NCBI GenBank assembly: GCA_023014365.1
Contig: JAEBUN010000024.1
Location: 62,001 to 126,000, forward strand
Length of the DNA stretch: 64,000 nucleotides
DNA from: Lepiota brunneoincarnata
Lineage: Eukaryota; Basidiomycota; Agaricomycetes; Agaricales; Agaricaceae
Direction of reading: 5' to 3'
Both the position numbers and the translations under genes were made by a program. The notes beneath the pieces were generated by a model. The model saw nothing but the letters and a program-made list of their open reading frames with translations. It ran no database searches and was not told where the DNA came from. The first letter of the stretch is position 1. Each line of letters begins with the position of its first letter. Shown here one piece after another: positions 12,501-24,035 of this stretch.

Positions 12501-13919
12501 TCCCCTCATACCCAGTGTATAGACCGACTCGTACGGACTTGCCCGGCGTGCACCTTCCAACCAATAGTTGTATATGTTATCCTTATTTCCGACATAATCC
12601 CAATTCCCTTTGCCAAAGAGGCTGTACTCATTTGGTGTGGCTCGCATCATAGGTTCTTGATGACTTCAAAGCAGGTGAGCGGTCCACTCGGCTTCCACAA
12701 AAGAATAGACGTGCCTCGTGCCCATGACGAATTCCATACATATCTGCGAGCGGCTGGTTCAATGCATCATCCACTCCGAATGCACTTCATGGCGTGCCGA
12801 AGGAATCAAACAAAGGCACTAAGTTTAGCATCGCAGCAAGAGAAACCGCGATGCATATTTACCTTCCCCACATTGCTTTGGCACCATAAGCTCAGTTATC
12901 TGATGGAAAGGAAGGGAACGACCCACCAGGCCAGAGGTAATTCGCTTTCAACCGTAACAACAGTTCAAACCTTTCGCCCCTCAGATTAGATATTTTCAGC
13001 AGGGCGGCATGACGCCAGTCACTCACAGCCTGATATAGAAATTATGATTAAACGGTGAATTCAGCCTCGGTGACCCAGTCCCGTTCGTAAACTTTGCCAT
13101 CGCCCAGTTCTGTAACCCGGGTTGCTCGTCGTTTATGAATATACCTCTGTATTTGACTGTGGGGCTCCCATGTGCGCATCCCTCGGATTTGACAAACAGC
13201 TCTGAATGCTTGGTAGTGGGAACGTCTGCCCACCTAAATCATGCAAACACTCCATTAGTAAGGTTCGCGTGTTATATATAGTTATCATACTCACCAGTAC
13301 CACGGTGATACACCTAAATTAGAGGTTCGGTGTCATTTGTTCAGTGACGTTAATGTGGCTCCAGAACATGTAAATGGATGAGAGGCTTACCGAACTGTTC
13401 AGAATGTTCATACAGTGCAAAGATGGTCCCCCTCTTGTCTGCTCCAATGATAACATACCCCCTCTCCACGCCCGGCAGAGGGTTCTTGACCTCTCCCGAT
13501 GAGAATGCTTCCCACTGTCCGCGAACACCAGAAACATCGAGACCCGTAGAATTTACAATCCTATCAATCAGAGCCGAATGTCCAAGGGTACCAATAAAGA
13601 CGGGCAGCGAGCTTTTGGTTAGAGATGAGGTCGAGGAGTTTCCAGTGCCAGTAAGGGTGGCGTTGGTAAGAGTAGGCCGGATACCAGTGACCTCTTTCGA
13701 CATCCTCCACAAAGTCCCGGGCTGCTAATTGCACTCCAGGCCAATCGTCGGGGGAAACGAACACGGGCGCGGCCCTCCTCTGGTTGACTACCGGAAATGT
13801 ATTGGCTGATGACTGGAAAGCGACACAAGGAAGGCTGTCCGATCGCACATACGCCATCCCAATAACTTGCGAGAAGAGCAGAAAGAAGAACCAAAAGCTT
13901 CAGTGTTCGGCAGCAGCAT
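9570..13919 (-). CDS. GH115 xylan alpha-1,2-glucuronidase, copy 2 (frame broken five times)
   Basis: Tandem paralogue of the neighbouring gene with the same exon plan, including a 19-base exon (VSPWYW block), a 13-base exon (AMW block) and a 17-base exon (HIMDQTH block), and the same GC-donor intron before SHQEPMMR. Conserved blocks: GYVIIGADKRGTIFALYEH, NYLWPAMW, GMRVPDYVTLLWADD, VANLTRYNARR, GYYYWQQPMTN, ending YLGPPESLRV. The best start is the ATG at 13919 (MLLPN), but a surplus base must be ignored soon after to reach the hydrophobic signal (LKLLVLLSALLA). Further surplus bases lie near 13832 (before CVAFQ), 13696 (before EVTGIRP), 12730 (before VMGT) and in a G run at 9888-9892. Three of these fall in the first 250 coding bases, so this copy may be a pseudogene; consensus errors are the alternative. 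Confidence 0.85.
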
Positions 13920-14447
13920 CTTGCTTTGCCCAACTCATGTCCCGCCGAAGCCTCCCATTTTTATACCAACGGAAACCCCAAAATATATTGAAAGAGCCGA
14001 AAGCATTCATCCACCACGAAGCCATCGCTTCAGAACACCAGGAGAAAATTCGGCATGAAAGCATTCGGCCACAGGGTGGACATCTGGTTTACAACGACCC
14101 GGAGGTGAGAAGAAGTGTCCATTTCTAGTGCGGCCCCCTGCTCAACATGCTTCTATCATTCATTGTCAATTCAGGTGATCACGACATCTCAGTTAGGCAC
14201 TAAACTCTCGTTATTCCAGTTGGGCTCCCATAATGTCGCCACCGAAGTCGCTTCGAGCGATTCGATGGTGCCGTATGCTGTATGCACAACCCGCCTCGAC
14301 ACGACAACGATGAAAAACAAGTCACGATTATGAAGCATAGTGTACAACGCCGATAGATCAGCATATGATGTCCATATGATCATAGGAAACTTGAGAGTCG
14401 ACAGCTTTAAACAGGCTCAGAAGAAAAGAAACGAGAGACTTACTAAA
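13920..14447. other. spacer upstream of GH115 copy 2
   Basis: Contains the presumed promoter of GH115 copy 2 (a TTTTATACC stretch about 50 bases upstream of its start) and the 3' flank of the small membrane-protein gene. Short frames here show no splice-supported extension. Confidence 0.5.
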
Positions 14448-14936
14448 TTATCCTGAAAACCCTTGCTCGTCTCGACCGCCTGCATCACGTGTACCCACCA
14501 CAAAATCTGTTCTTCGCGCCCCGTGTTGTTGTATATGATGGGCTAAAGGTTCGTCGTCCGAGTTATCTCCAGGGAGAACCTCATTGTCGTCGTCATAATC
14601 ATCCTCCAAAAACTCTCTCGCAGGTGGTCCATCGTCCTCGCTCAGCCTAATACCACCCTCTCTCCGCGTGATGGTCTTGAGTCTTCACAGACAATAAAAT
14701 GAGGTTAGGGAATATGGAAGCAGGTGGCAGGGACTAACTGGTGCGCTACGACCTTCCGTAGTGTATCTGAGCGCCGCCATATGAGGAAAAGAGCACATAG
14801 GCCGCATGTTGTAAAGAGCACCACCATGGGCATATAGCCTATTGGTTGGGGTTTGGGTTCCTCCTTGGGTTCTGAGATGCGGCTTAGTACGTGGTTTCAG
14901 AGTAGCTGTGGGCGACTACTCACGTCCTGGTGTCAT
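14448..14936 (-). CDS. small single-pass membrane protein with acidic tail
   Basis: Three exons (14936-14924, 14871-14739, 14682-14448) give exactly 126 residues, beginning MTPGQPKEEPKPQPIGY. One membrane helix (about residues 18-38, MPMVVLFTTCGLCALFLIW) is followed by RR and a basic linker, then an acidic stretch (REFLEDDYDDDNE) and a Gly/Arg tail ending GFSG. The layout suggests a type III or tail-exposed protein with its charged part in the cytosol. No known family is recognised. The first exon is only 13 bases. Phases at both introns agree, which supports a real gene; the function is unknown. Confidence 0.65.
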
Positions 14937-15220
14937 GATGGGTTGGTGATAGCCAATTTTATCGTTGAATACGGACGACGCTGCTGTAGGTTGTGAATGG
15001 TCGGGATGATAGGATGGATAATTTGAATTATGATGACCGTGGGAACTTGTACAATGACATATTAACTAAGTTAATAAAACATAAGCTATGTGTACACTAC
15101 ACTACAGACAAGATAGGCCCTGACTCAAGATGATTATCCCGCAAGGGTTCTGCCGTACATGCAGACGCACCAGGCGGAGCACCACCAACCGCCTCCTTCC
15201 ATTGCAATGCAAACACAGTA

Positions 15221-17020
15221 TTACCGTATAGTGTGTCTGTCAAACCCGCTTTTCTCTCTCGATGGTCCTGGCCTCTTCCCCCAAACTTGCCACATCTTGA
15301 TCGTCTCTTCCATGGGACAAACCGTAAACACACTCTCCCCATCTGGACTTAAACAACTGTGTGACACAGCGCCAGAGTGCGCATTCACTAATGACATCAG
15401 CCGCCTGCCTGACGGATAATCGTGTACGGTGATCGAGTTTGCTTGTGGGGATAGCACAGCTTTCACTTGCGCACCCGCGTCGGCTGAAGGCGCTCGGGAG
15501 CCATTGCTGTTACGATGGGGCGGCGGTTGTCGGGAAAGGATTGGGGCGAATGATGCGCCGTGCGTGCTCAAGAGCTCCTTGCAATGAGGCGACCATTGCA
15601 GGGAATATACAGCAGTGTTTAGGGGCATGGTTTGCAGGGGTTCTGGCATATGTGAAGTAATCGTCGAGGTGCTCCATACCCGAATTTTTCCTTCTGGGGA
15701 ATAGGAGCCAGTGGCCAATAGATCAGATTTCCAAGGACACCATGCGAGGGCCTAACAGGCGCTGAGTGAGAGAGTCAACGAGGCTGAAGTATGGACAACT
15801 CACCTTCACGGGCGCCCTGTGCACCATCCTTGAGCTATGCACACCCCCAAATTCTGTTAGTGTCTTCCCTGCCCTCTTATCCCAGAGGTACACGCTTCCT
15901 CCATAGTCAGAGCTGGCCAGGAAGTCTCCATTTGCACTCCATTTCATCCCCAGCACTCTATCCTTGTGCATCCCAACTTTAGCAGCAACATTTCCTGTTC
16001 TCACATCTATGATCGACACTTTTTTATCTCTTGCTCCCACCGCAAGGACATCCTCCTCTCCCAACCAAGCACAAGCAGTCACCCTCGCGCCCTCCGTAAT
16101 TTCATACGTTCGCACCAAGTTCCCACTCCCCCTTCTGAGCGGCCCCATTGCTACCCCCAACCGACCTCACCGAATCCCAAACTTGCAAATATCCATCCTC
16201 CATCCCAGACGCAAGATACGTCTCCCTCCTCTTCCCGGCCCACTCAATAACCCAGATCAAACTCCTTGACACCCCACTCCTGCACAAATGCGTCACCGCT
16301 TTGGTATTGAGGTTCTGGTAATATACATCTCTCCCACACGAGACGGCAATCAGATTCTGCGCCGACCACGAGATAGGATACGCATCAAAATTTGGTTGAA
16401 TATTCGGCGAATCCAACACAACAAGACACTGTCGCCTCTTGGAGAGATTTTCAGTTACAGATGTTGGCTTCACGAGAGGCGGTGTTGTAAAAAGCGATGA
16501 TGCGCTTCGGCGGAGGAGGTGGAGGGTGTCGACGTCATTAGTGGTGGTGAGGCTTGAGGATGATTTCGTGCTCGTGGCAAAATCCGTGTTCTCGTCTCTG
16601 AAGTTGAGTATCCGGTCGTCGAGAAGTCCGAATTGCTTGCTTATCCGTTTGGTTCGTGGTGTGATCTGGAGAGGCAGGTACATCTTTGGCCTTGCAGGGA
16701 TAAATCTATTAAGCTGCATCACCCAAATATGTTGGTGCTTTGTAGCCTCGGCGCAGAAAAGTCAGGACGTACTGGAGACTCAGAGTGTGAAAAAGAGCTC
16801 GCAACAGTGCCTTCATTCTCCTTAGCGAGATCCAAGGACGCCATGGATAGCCTCTTCCTCTTTTGCGAGTGAAAATTTGTTACAGATGCATAGGAAGTTA
16901 GTCTCTTTCTCGAGGCTACTGGCATTGGCGTCTCATAGCCACAATCGCCGGGATTCAAACTCCTGTCAGTGTTGGATCAATGTCAGATGATATGAGAGCC
17001 ATCTGTACTTACGACGCCAT
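15221..17020 (-). CDS. Cdc20/Fizzy-type APC/C activator with C-box and IR tail
   Basis: WD40 activator of the anaphase-promoting complex. Exons 17020-17013 (8 nt), 16962-16773, 16713-15804 and 15751-15221 give 545 residues once a single surplus base is discounted. The C-box NRFIPAR lies at about residues 68-74, where the family has DRFIPxR. WD blades follow: GMEDGYLQVWD, ARDKKVSIIDVR, DFLASSDYGGSVYLWD, ALAWCPWKSDLLATGS, YSLQWSPHCKELLSTHG. The protein ends in Ile-Arg, the tail that docks on the APC3 subunit. The surplus base lies in the C run at 16154-16158 (between VRSVG and MGPLRRG). The first intron of the C-box exon uses a strong GTACGT donor at 16772. The Arg/Lys-rich N-terminus could make it either Cdc20- or Cdh1-like; a meiotic form is also possible. 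Confidence 0.85.
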
Positions 17021-17196
17021 GATAGCAATTAGAAACCGTCGAAATAGTTGCGTAGGCCAGTTCAGGGATAGTTAAGGGAGCAACATCCTGTGCCGCGCAC
17101 GTGACCATGACAATGACTAACCTAGGTAAACTAAGAAACGGACTGCGGCTGTATAAAAACATTTTTTCAATATCAAGTGCTCGCGTAATATTGTCG

Positions 17197-18858
17197 TCAT
17201 CGGATAACGGAATCCAAGAAACTCGAGTGTCTCTTGAGTTCCTTCCGCTTCGACCAGACATCACAAATCCCCACTTTATTTTCTTCCGGAATCTCCAGGA
17301 TAACTTTCGTCCCCTGTGCGTTCATTACACAGTCTCGGTTGGGCTTCTCCGTCACGGCAATGGTATTGACGCGGCGCAATGACGGGAAAGAATGCACTGC
17401 AACAGAGTTTGCCACCGGATACCTTGTTCGGGGGGCGTTCTCTGACTGCGGCAGGTCTGTCACAGCGGCACCATGCGTTGTCAGAATTTCTTTGACATGC
17501 GGAGAGAAGTGCACCCCCGTAATAGAGGCTCCAAGGTCCAACACGCCCGGTGTCAAGCTGTTTGAACTGGAGCTGCTCGGCTCCACGTTCCACAGCCGGA
17601 GAACCCCCTTGGCATCACCTGAAGCGAGAAGCTTTGGATACCACGGGCACCAAGCGATGGCCTGTGTATGTACATCAGGATCAAGTCTCTTCCAACATGC
17701 CGTTTGGCTCACCGACACCATCCCTGCATGCTGCATCTTCTTTCTCCTCTGAACAAACTCCCCCACATCCAACGGCACTTTCTTCCCTTGCTCCCAGCAA
17801 TGTACCGTTCCAGACTCATCCCCACTCGCCAATGTCCTCCCCTTGAGATCCCACGCCAAAGTCGTTATCCTTGTTTGATGCCTTGTTAGCTTTGGTGCTT
17901 GGTCTTTCATCTTCGACGTTGGTTCCACGCGCGTGTCATAGTGCCGAATGGTCCCTTTCAGGCCACCCACAGTTAACACTGCACCATTCCACCTCATAAC
18001 CGAGATGCCCTTCGTACTCCAACTCGTTGTCATCTTCTTCGCCCTTGCATCCCATATCTGCACGAACCCTTTTGTCGTGCCAAGGGCCACGGTCTCACCC
18101 ATATCACTCCCCGCACACTCGATAACCCTCAAATCGCCCCTATCTTCCTGCAGCTTACACAATTGTCCAATTTCCTCTGCACCGCTCCCACTTGCAAGAT
18201 TCTTGAAGTGGACTCGGTTTCCCCGGCTGAAAAATAATACATTGGCTGGTGAACAGCTAAGCAAATGCGGGACGACGTCCCCTGGGTCCCCTGACCCCGA
18301 AGCAGTGGAAGGACCACCCGTGGGTATACTGTAGTCAATGGTGATCTTGGTGTTCCTCAAATGGTACCTTGCCGAGACGTCCGGGAAGGCCGAATGCACC
18401 GGCGGTGTGGAGGAGCGCATCGACGACACCGACACACTACGCATGAGCGCAAGACCACCTTCATCTATGTACGCTGAACCACGTTCACCGAGCACCATAG
18501 GACTCGAGGCGCGGCTGGGCGATGGGGGGCAACTGAATATTGCCGTACTGCTGATGGTACGTGGGAGGTGGATACTGCGTTCTGTATCGTCGCCGTAGGA
18601 GAACTGAGGCTGACCGTTGGAGTCCTTCTGACTGAATGTGCAAAGTAAAAAGGAGACCATAAGAAGAGTAGTTTTATTAATGAATTGTTAAATGAAGCGT
18701 ACCGAAGAGCCTGCGAAGGAGTCCCCTAAGATTGAACGGCGTAAATCGGACGACGACGAAGACACGCGCGGTCGCTTCCGCCTCGAGTCCTCGTTCACAG
18801 GTTCATCCGGCTTTGAGAGCACACGCTTCCGCATTCGGGTTAAGGTTGAGAGACTCAT
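17197..18858 (-). CDS. second Cdc20/Fizzy-family WD40 protein, IR tail, no clear C-box
   Basis: Three exons (18858-18703, 18627-17713, 17661-17197) give exactly 511 residues with no frame break. Blades resemble Cdc20: ETVALGTTKGFVQIWDAR, AVLTVGGLKGTIRHYDTR, RTLASGDESGTVHCWE, AIAWCPWYPKLLASGDAKG, VHFSPHVKEILTTHG. It ends in Ile-Arg like its neighbour. The N-terminal 200 residues are Ser-rich with basic stretches (RMRKRVLSK, RRKRPRV), but no DRYIPxR-type C-box is seen; the only similar place is the weak ARYHLRN. The second intron (17712-17662) is 51 bases, in frame and stop-free. It lies head to tail 177 bases upstream of the other Cdc20-type gene, suggesting old duplication. The role may be meiotic or regulatory; that is inference. 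Confidence 0.8.
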
Positions 18859-19431
18859 TAATGGGTGGATTCGGACTCTCGGAGTGGAGGTCTGGATTCC
18901 CGAAAGCGGTAGGCGTGATGAGCGGCTGGTGCTTCTGTATTTTTTTGCCTAATTGATTGTAACGAGAACCGAGGGGAAGTGGAAAGCGCGAAGGGAATGT
19001 AGAACAAGGAGATCGCGTGGGCCTGCAACCTCTCAGGCTCAAATCATCCGCCCAGGCTCCCGACCGTGTTATTTACCTTTGTCTTTGGAAACAAATTTCG
19101 GCACAGCCACAGAACAACCGCTAACGAGGGGCTTCAATACGTGAGCACACGTCCAGTTTCAGGCTTAACAGAACCGCCCATGCGTAATACGACTTTCCAA
19201 TGATATTCGGGTAACATATATGTATTATCGCACAACAAGGACGACCGTGTATTGTTACATGCCTCTACTAATCATTGTGCGCTCACTCTGCGGAAGCTAT
19301 AGCAGATTCATAATCTCCCAAATTATCGCCATGATCCATTCGGAAGACACCGCTAGATTTACCGCTAGATTCTGGGTTGGGTGAGAGAAACATTTGGATT
19401 GACTCGAACCGTGTTAAGAGGTGTCACACCT
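18859..19431. other. intergenic stretch
   Basis: Promoter side of the second Cdc20-like gene and 3' flank of the Nudix gene. An upstream frame with a start at 19042 overlaps the Cdc20-like N-terminus in another phase and is not needed. No gene is supported. Confidence 0.5.
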
Positions 19432-20250
19432 TCACGTTTGCTCTCCCTGCTGCTCTCTTTCTTTGGCCCGTGCCTCCTCGATCCTAAGAGTATGGAGATA
19501 TACCGCCCACGCATACTGCAAGACCACTTTTTCAGTGCCCCATACTTTCGTCATGGCATCCTCGTAGGTCAACAAGTAGCTAACGTAATTCTCCTCGTCC
19601 GCCATTCCCGTTCCCTTCTCCGGTAACTGCCAACAATAATTTGACACCAGAAGATAGATGTATGGAACAACATACCGCATCATCTGCAATTTGACCTATA
19701 TACCACGAAGTGAAATACTCGTGCCCAAAATTCGCGTCAGGTCCTTGGGTAAGATGTTGCCTTGACTCTTTGTACGCCAGCATATTAACATATATGGGTT
19801 CAGTGTTTGGCGCGTCGTACGCTCTTTCCTCGCCCGGCGGGGCGGGGGCACGACTCGGGTTGTGGACTGGCATGAACTCCACATGGTAGCCACTCTAGGT
19901 ATTCGCCAGTGTCCCTGTTTAGCGATAAAATGAGGATAGGGGGTGCCCGGATTCACCTCTTCGTATGCTTCTCTCAGCGCCGCGGCCTCCAAAGTCTCCC
20001 CCAAATCCTTCCTTCCCTTCGGGAAGAACCAATATTTCTTCACTGTGTCCTGTATGACCACGATCTTGTGCGTGGATGGTTGGATCACGATCATGCCCGC
20101 ACCAAGCAGAAAGTTTGACGAGCACCACCCGCTGTTGGGCACAGCTGGCGACGACCATCTGGACAATCTTGGGCACCTCCCTTCCCTACGGGAATCAGAT
20201 TGGTGTTTCGACGATGGCCGCCCCCTCCAAAGTGAAGTGACGCTGTTCAT
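19432..20250 (-). CDS. Nudix hydrolase
   Basis: Exons 20250-19957, 19894-19676 and 19626-19432 give 235 residues. The Nudix box is complete: Gly in FPKGRKDLGE, then REAYEE, followed across the intron by SGYHVEFMPV. It hydrolyses a nucleoside diphosphate linked to another group; the overall look (sheet before the box MIVIQPSTHKIVVIQD, long C-terminal helix rich in Glu) is like fungal diadenosine-polyphosphate-type members. The start is uncertain. In the frame used, residues 1-50 are basic and unlike the family. An alternative start at 20176 gives QRVVLVKLSAG, which fits family members better, but joins the box only if one base in a TT pair near 20120 is surplus. Confidence 0.82.
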
Positions 20251-20656
20251 GATGCGCAGATATACGTTTGAGAGCTAAGTGGAGAAGGGATCTGGTAGGT
20301 GACTCCAAGCTCAGAAGCCCCAGCTTGTGAGTAGATATCTGCCGTCGGCTCTACAATCGACGGAGCTAGTGAGTCAGTGTTTCTAAGTATAATTACCGCA
20401 ATTGAATTTGATGTCTGTCTGACATCACGGGATTGCAAACGGTCGGAACGGCCTGTCTTTCAACAAGCTGACTGGCTGAGCCGATGTGCATGCCACAGTA
20501 GATGCAGTACAACACAAGGAGCAAGTAGCTAATGAGTCATTGTCACTGATGAATGAAGAGTCTGACACCGCCACCAGGCTAAAGTACCTCGCTTGAATCG
20601 CTTCCTGAGCTTAATGCCCGAGATCCCCATCAACTTTCAAGCACACCTCACACCAA

Positions 20657-20698
20657 CAATCCTGCGCATCCAATCCTGCGTCTACAATCCTGCGCCTA
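20657..20698. repeat. 14-base tandem repeat, three copies
   Basis: Three head-to-tail units beginning CAATCCTGCG, each 14 bases (CAATCCTGCGCATC, CAATCCTGCGTCTA, CAATCCTGCGCCTA). It lies in non-coding DNA. Confidence 0.9.
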
Positions 20699-21883
20699 CA
20701 GTCATTTCTTTCCGTCTGCTGTGTTGCTATGAGCCCTAGGCTGTAGTGATTCATGATTCCGCCCCGCCCCCCGCCACCCTCCGCGCCTCTTCAAGCTGAT
20801 TCCGTAGGTCGGTGACTCACTAAAGTGCGGCACTGATGACGCGGCTCAGTACTTCAGTATACTTGGTACGGCATAGCAGCACTCTGCCACAGTAGAGGAT
20901 TTTGACGCGCGCCTAGTAAGCCTACTACAGCAGGGGCCGAAATGATGAGGGCAACTGGCACTCGTACCTGCGAATAGGGTGCTATAAGCTACTAACCATG
21001 CGTTACTGGGGTATTCCCATTTGATTATGCACCATTCATACACTTATCCGACGCGTCTGCATTCAATATTTATATCATGTATGAGTTTGAGGTGGAGAAT
21101 AGAATACAAGGATCGGCTAAATGCCCTCGAAAGGGACTTGAAGATACTGATGAGTCACGAATCAGTTCGCGACATGAGCTTAGAAATTCGCAAGTAACAA
21201 TCATCCAAGTCTTGTTCTGAGTGATCATGTAAGTCCATTCCAATCAATGTTGACCAACGCTGCTTATGATACTCCTGCACTACCGAACAGCACGCATTTC
21301 TTCATTCACCATAATCATATACTCGTGCCATGTTCCAAGATTCCATCATTGTGACCGCTGTAGAGCGCCGAATTCCGCGCCAAGCCATGGCTAGTTGTAC
21401 AAACCCAAATCGGGATATTAGTCGGCTCTGCAGGTAACGGGAACCCGGTGACCACCCAGAAATTGTTGAAAGACGAAAACCTGTGGACAGAGAGTACCAT
21501 AGGAATTGCTTGACATTTTTCCCTCACGGAAGCAGCTGCAGCCAGATCGAGACCGAAACTCACGTCTCCTCAGCGGTGTGAGTTTGAGGCCAACAGAGAC
21601 TTGCTGAGTGGTAACCGTTCCGAACAACGGAGATGCTATTTTTTTTTGATCCTTGTGGGTCCAGCAACGCTCATGCCCAAATCTAGTCTTTATTGGCTGT
21701 GGCACGGCTCATGGCTCAATGAGTAGGGCTGCTACAAAGGTACATGAGGCGCCTTGCAGATAGCGGAATCCTTTATATGAGTCCGCTGAACGGACTGTCT
21801 CTAACAACAGTTCCACTTTTCCAGTCCTCGCCAAACTCCAAACTCTCTACCTCAGTCCATCTTTCGTATCTTGTCATTTCTTA

Positions 21884-22120
21884 ATGTGTGCCACTCGCCA
21901 ACACCTTTGCCCAACCCACGGGTTCTGGATTATGGTTGTTATGGCTTGCTCGAGGAGGAAGAGCGAAGGTAGATGCTCTGTAGTCGACGCAGACGCAGGA
22001 TCTGCTACCCCAAGGGCGTGCCCCCATTGCACCGGCGAGAAGTACGTGATCATATGTATTGTTTCAGACAGCTTATGCTAATGACCTCTTAGCATCATCT
22101 GGTTCAAACCGGCGGCCTGA
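21884..22120 (+). CDS. possible tiny Cys-pair protein
   Basis: ATG at 21884, one intron with a GTACGT donor at 22043 and a TTAG acceptor at 22090-22093 (ending near the CTCTTAG), and TGA at 22118. The product would be about 62 residues: a hydrophobic start (HGFWIMVVMACSRR), then RACPHCTGE and, after the intron, IIWFKP. Agaricomycetes carry many short unnamed proteins with a CPxC knuckle followed by TWF; this looks like a shortened relative. A pyrimidine-rich leader and a TTTATATGA box precede it by about 100 bases. Function unknown; chance cannot be excluded. Confidence 0.35.
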
Positions 22121-24035
22121 GCCAATATCTCTCCGATTACGAGGCCTATTTATGTTTTGTTTGATCTTTCGCGTTATTTCGATTTTTGCCCATTACTGCC
22201 GCCAATAGCACAGTAGTGGCATATTTTTCTCTCGGAGATGTTTAATCGCGACAGCTCTAAATCTGTTCCCTTTACTATTCTTATTTGCATTATATTATTT
22301 ATTTATTTATTGCCGGGCCTACGCCCCTGCAGATTATTATTATTCTGTAGCAGTATCCTACCCTCGTCACTGTTCTAGTAGCGCCTCTGTATTATTACAT
22401 GTTCTCCTGTATCACATGCCAACCTCCGTATATTCCTAATCAGAATAGTAGTCTTTCCCAGATTGCCGGCTGACAATTATGGTACATGTTTGATCACCAC
22501 TGGATACGATTGCTCATTATCGCGCGCAGCTGCATGGGACCAATGGACATCATGGCAGGGGTGATGGTTACTCCTCCTCCTACTCGGTAGAGTGCAATAC
22601 GCTCTCGGCCCACGCTTGGGATTTTACTCACAGGACTCCCCTGAAGTCATAGGCTCATCAGTGTAGTATCTCTGCTGGGCATCACTGACTCGGTGAACCG
22701 ACCGAGCCCAATGGCCCAGTCGGTGATCTTCTGATTCTGCAATATGAGCCCTTTACCTCTCTACCAACGTAATGCACAGGTCTGGGAGATACTGTAGCAA
22801 TCGACTGTCGACGCGGAGCGCTAAAAATAGAACCTCGCACATTCCGTTGTATTGTTTCGATGGCACCAACTGGGTCTTTGTAGTCCAGGACGTGCGTGGG
22901 TGCATGAGAGTGGGGGGGGGGGGGGTGCCCACCTCTAAGTATCTATCACAAGGTCGTTGTGCTATGTTTCGACCACCCTTCAAATGACCGGTTCCATCAT
23001 CAGTCACATCCCCTTTCGAATCAATGATGTGGTCGATCAGTTCACACGTCACGTTTAATCACCGTCACCAGCGATAAGTAAGTACCTGGGAGAGAGAAGT
23101 GTGGCGCAGTTAGTTTGAAACGCCGGATCCATCATCTCCGATCAAAGAAATTCATTAAACTTTTGAAATGCAATAACAAGCAGAATTCTAAAGACGAGCT
23201 TGGTGTACTAACCTTGTTATCCTCTCCGGTCTCGACTGGGAGTCCTCGGGAGTAACGGGCTTATATGGCTTCATTCTTCTCCACCGTTGGCGTCCGAACG
23301 GGTTATTTGACTTCATGCGGCTTACCGCGCTCAAATGGAATTTTTACCCCTGTTCGCGTCCCCCTCTTACGCAAAACGAAAGACGGTGGGTGAACTCCCA
23401 ACCTTGGTTTATTACCATTCTCTGCCCTCTTCAGGCTCTTTGGTGCAACCCCAAGTCTCTTCCTAGATCGCGTTTCATAGTACGTGTAGTTGGTACGCCA
23501 AAAGCAGGACCTTTGACTCGGGGATCGTTGGTACAATCGGGGCAAATAGTGGGATCTCTCTGGATGGTGTTGGCGTTTGTAACTCCGCTACACATCGCTT
23601 AGGGCCCTGCGGATGATGGGCATGGGTGAATCGCGCCCTTCCCCAAAGAGAGCTAAGAGGGCTATGGCTAGGGGCCCAAAGTTGGCAAGTGCAAAGACAG
23701 CTCAAGTCACACTCGTTGACGCCTTTGTTACGCACACATAAATGGTTCTTCAAACGCTCGACTTTGGCGCTTCTGGACACCTATCAAATCCTTAAAGCCT
23801 CCAAACCGTACCCCTTGTTAAGTATGTCACGCAATTAACATTGCGCCACACATATGCACAGCCCGGGGAGGTCACACAGCAGATCTCTCTTTCAGTACAG
23901 TACAACGGGAACCACGCTACTCAAGTATTGCTAAAAATAGGAAAACCATAATTAGGCGTTTCATTGGACCTACTTACGTGATGTATATTACATATCCAGT
24001 AATATGAATTACGTATGGCAAAAGTGGACGACTAT

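Larger units (their letters stand above)
20251..24035. other. gene-poor region
   Basis: About 3.8 kb with no well-supported gene apart from a possible tiny one at 21884-22120. It holds a 14-base tandem repeat (20657-20698), an AT-rich stretch with TTTA units near 22285-22310 and a run of 14 G at 22912-22925. Such content is common in degraded transposon-rich spacers, but no transposase or reverse transcriptase motif is visible. Confidence 0.5.

Noticed and set aside
16719..16780. Apparent frame break before the C-box of the Cdc20-like gene
   Set aside because: A canonical intron (GTACGT at 16772 to GCAG at 16714) explains it fully.
18803..19042. Longer N-terminus for the second Cdc20-like gene needing a surplus base
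   Set aside because: ATG at 18858 in the other frame gives a complete model with no break.
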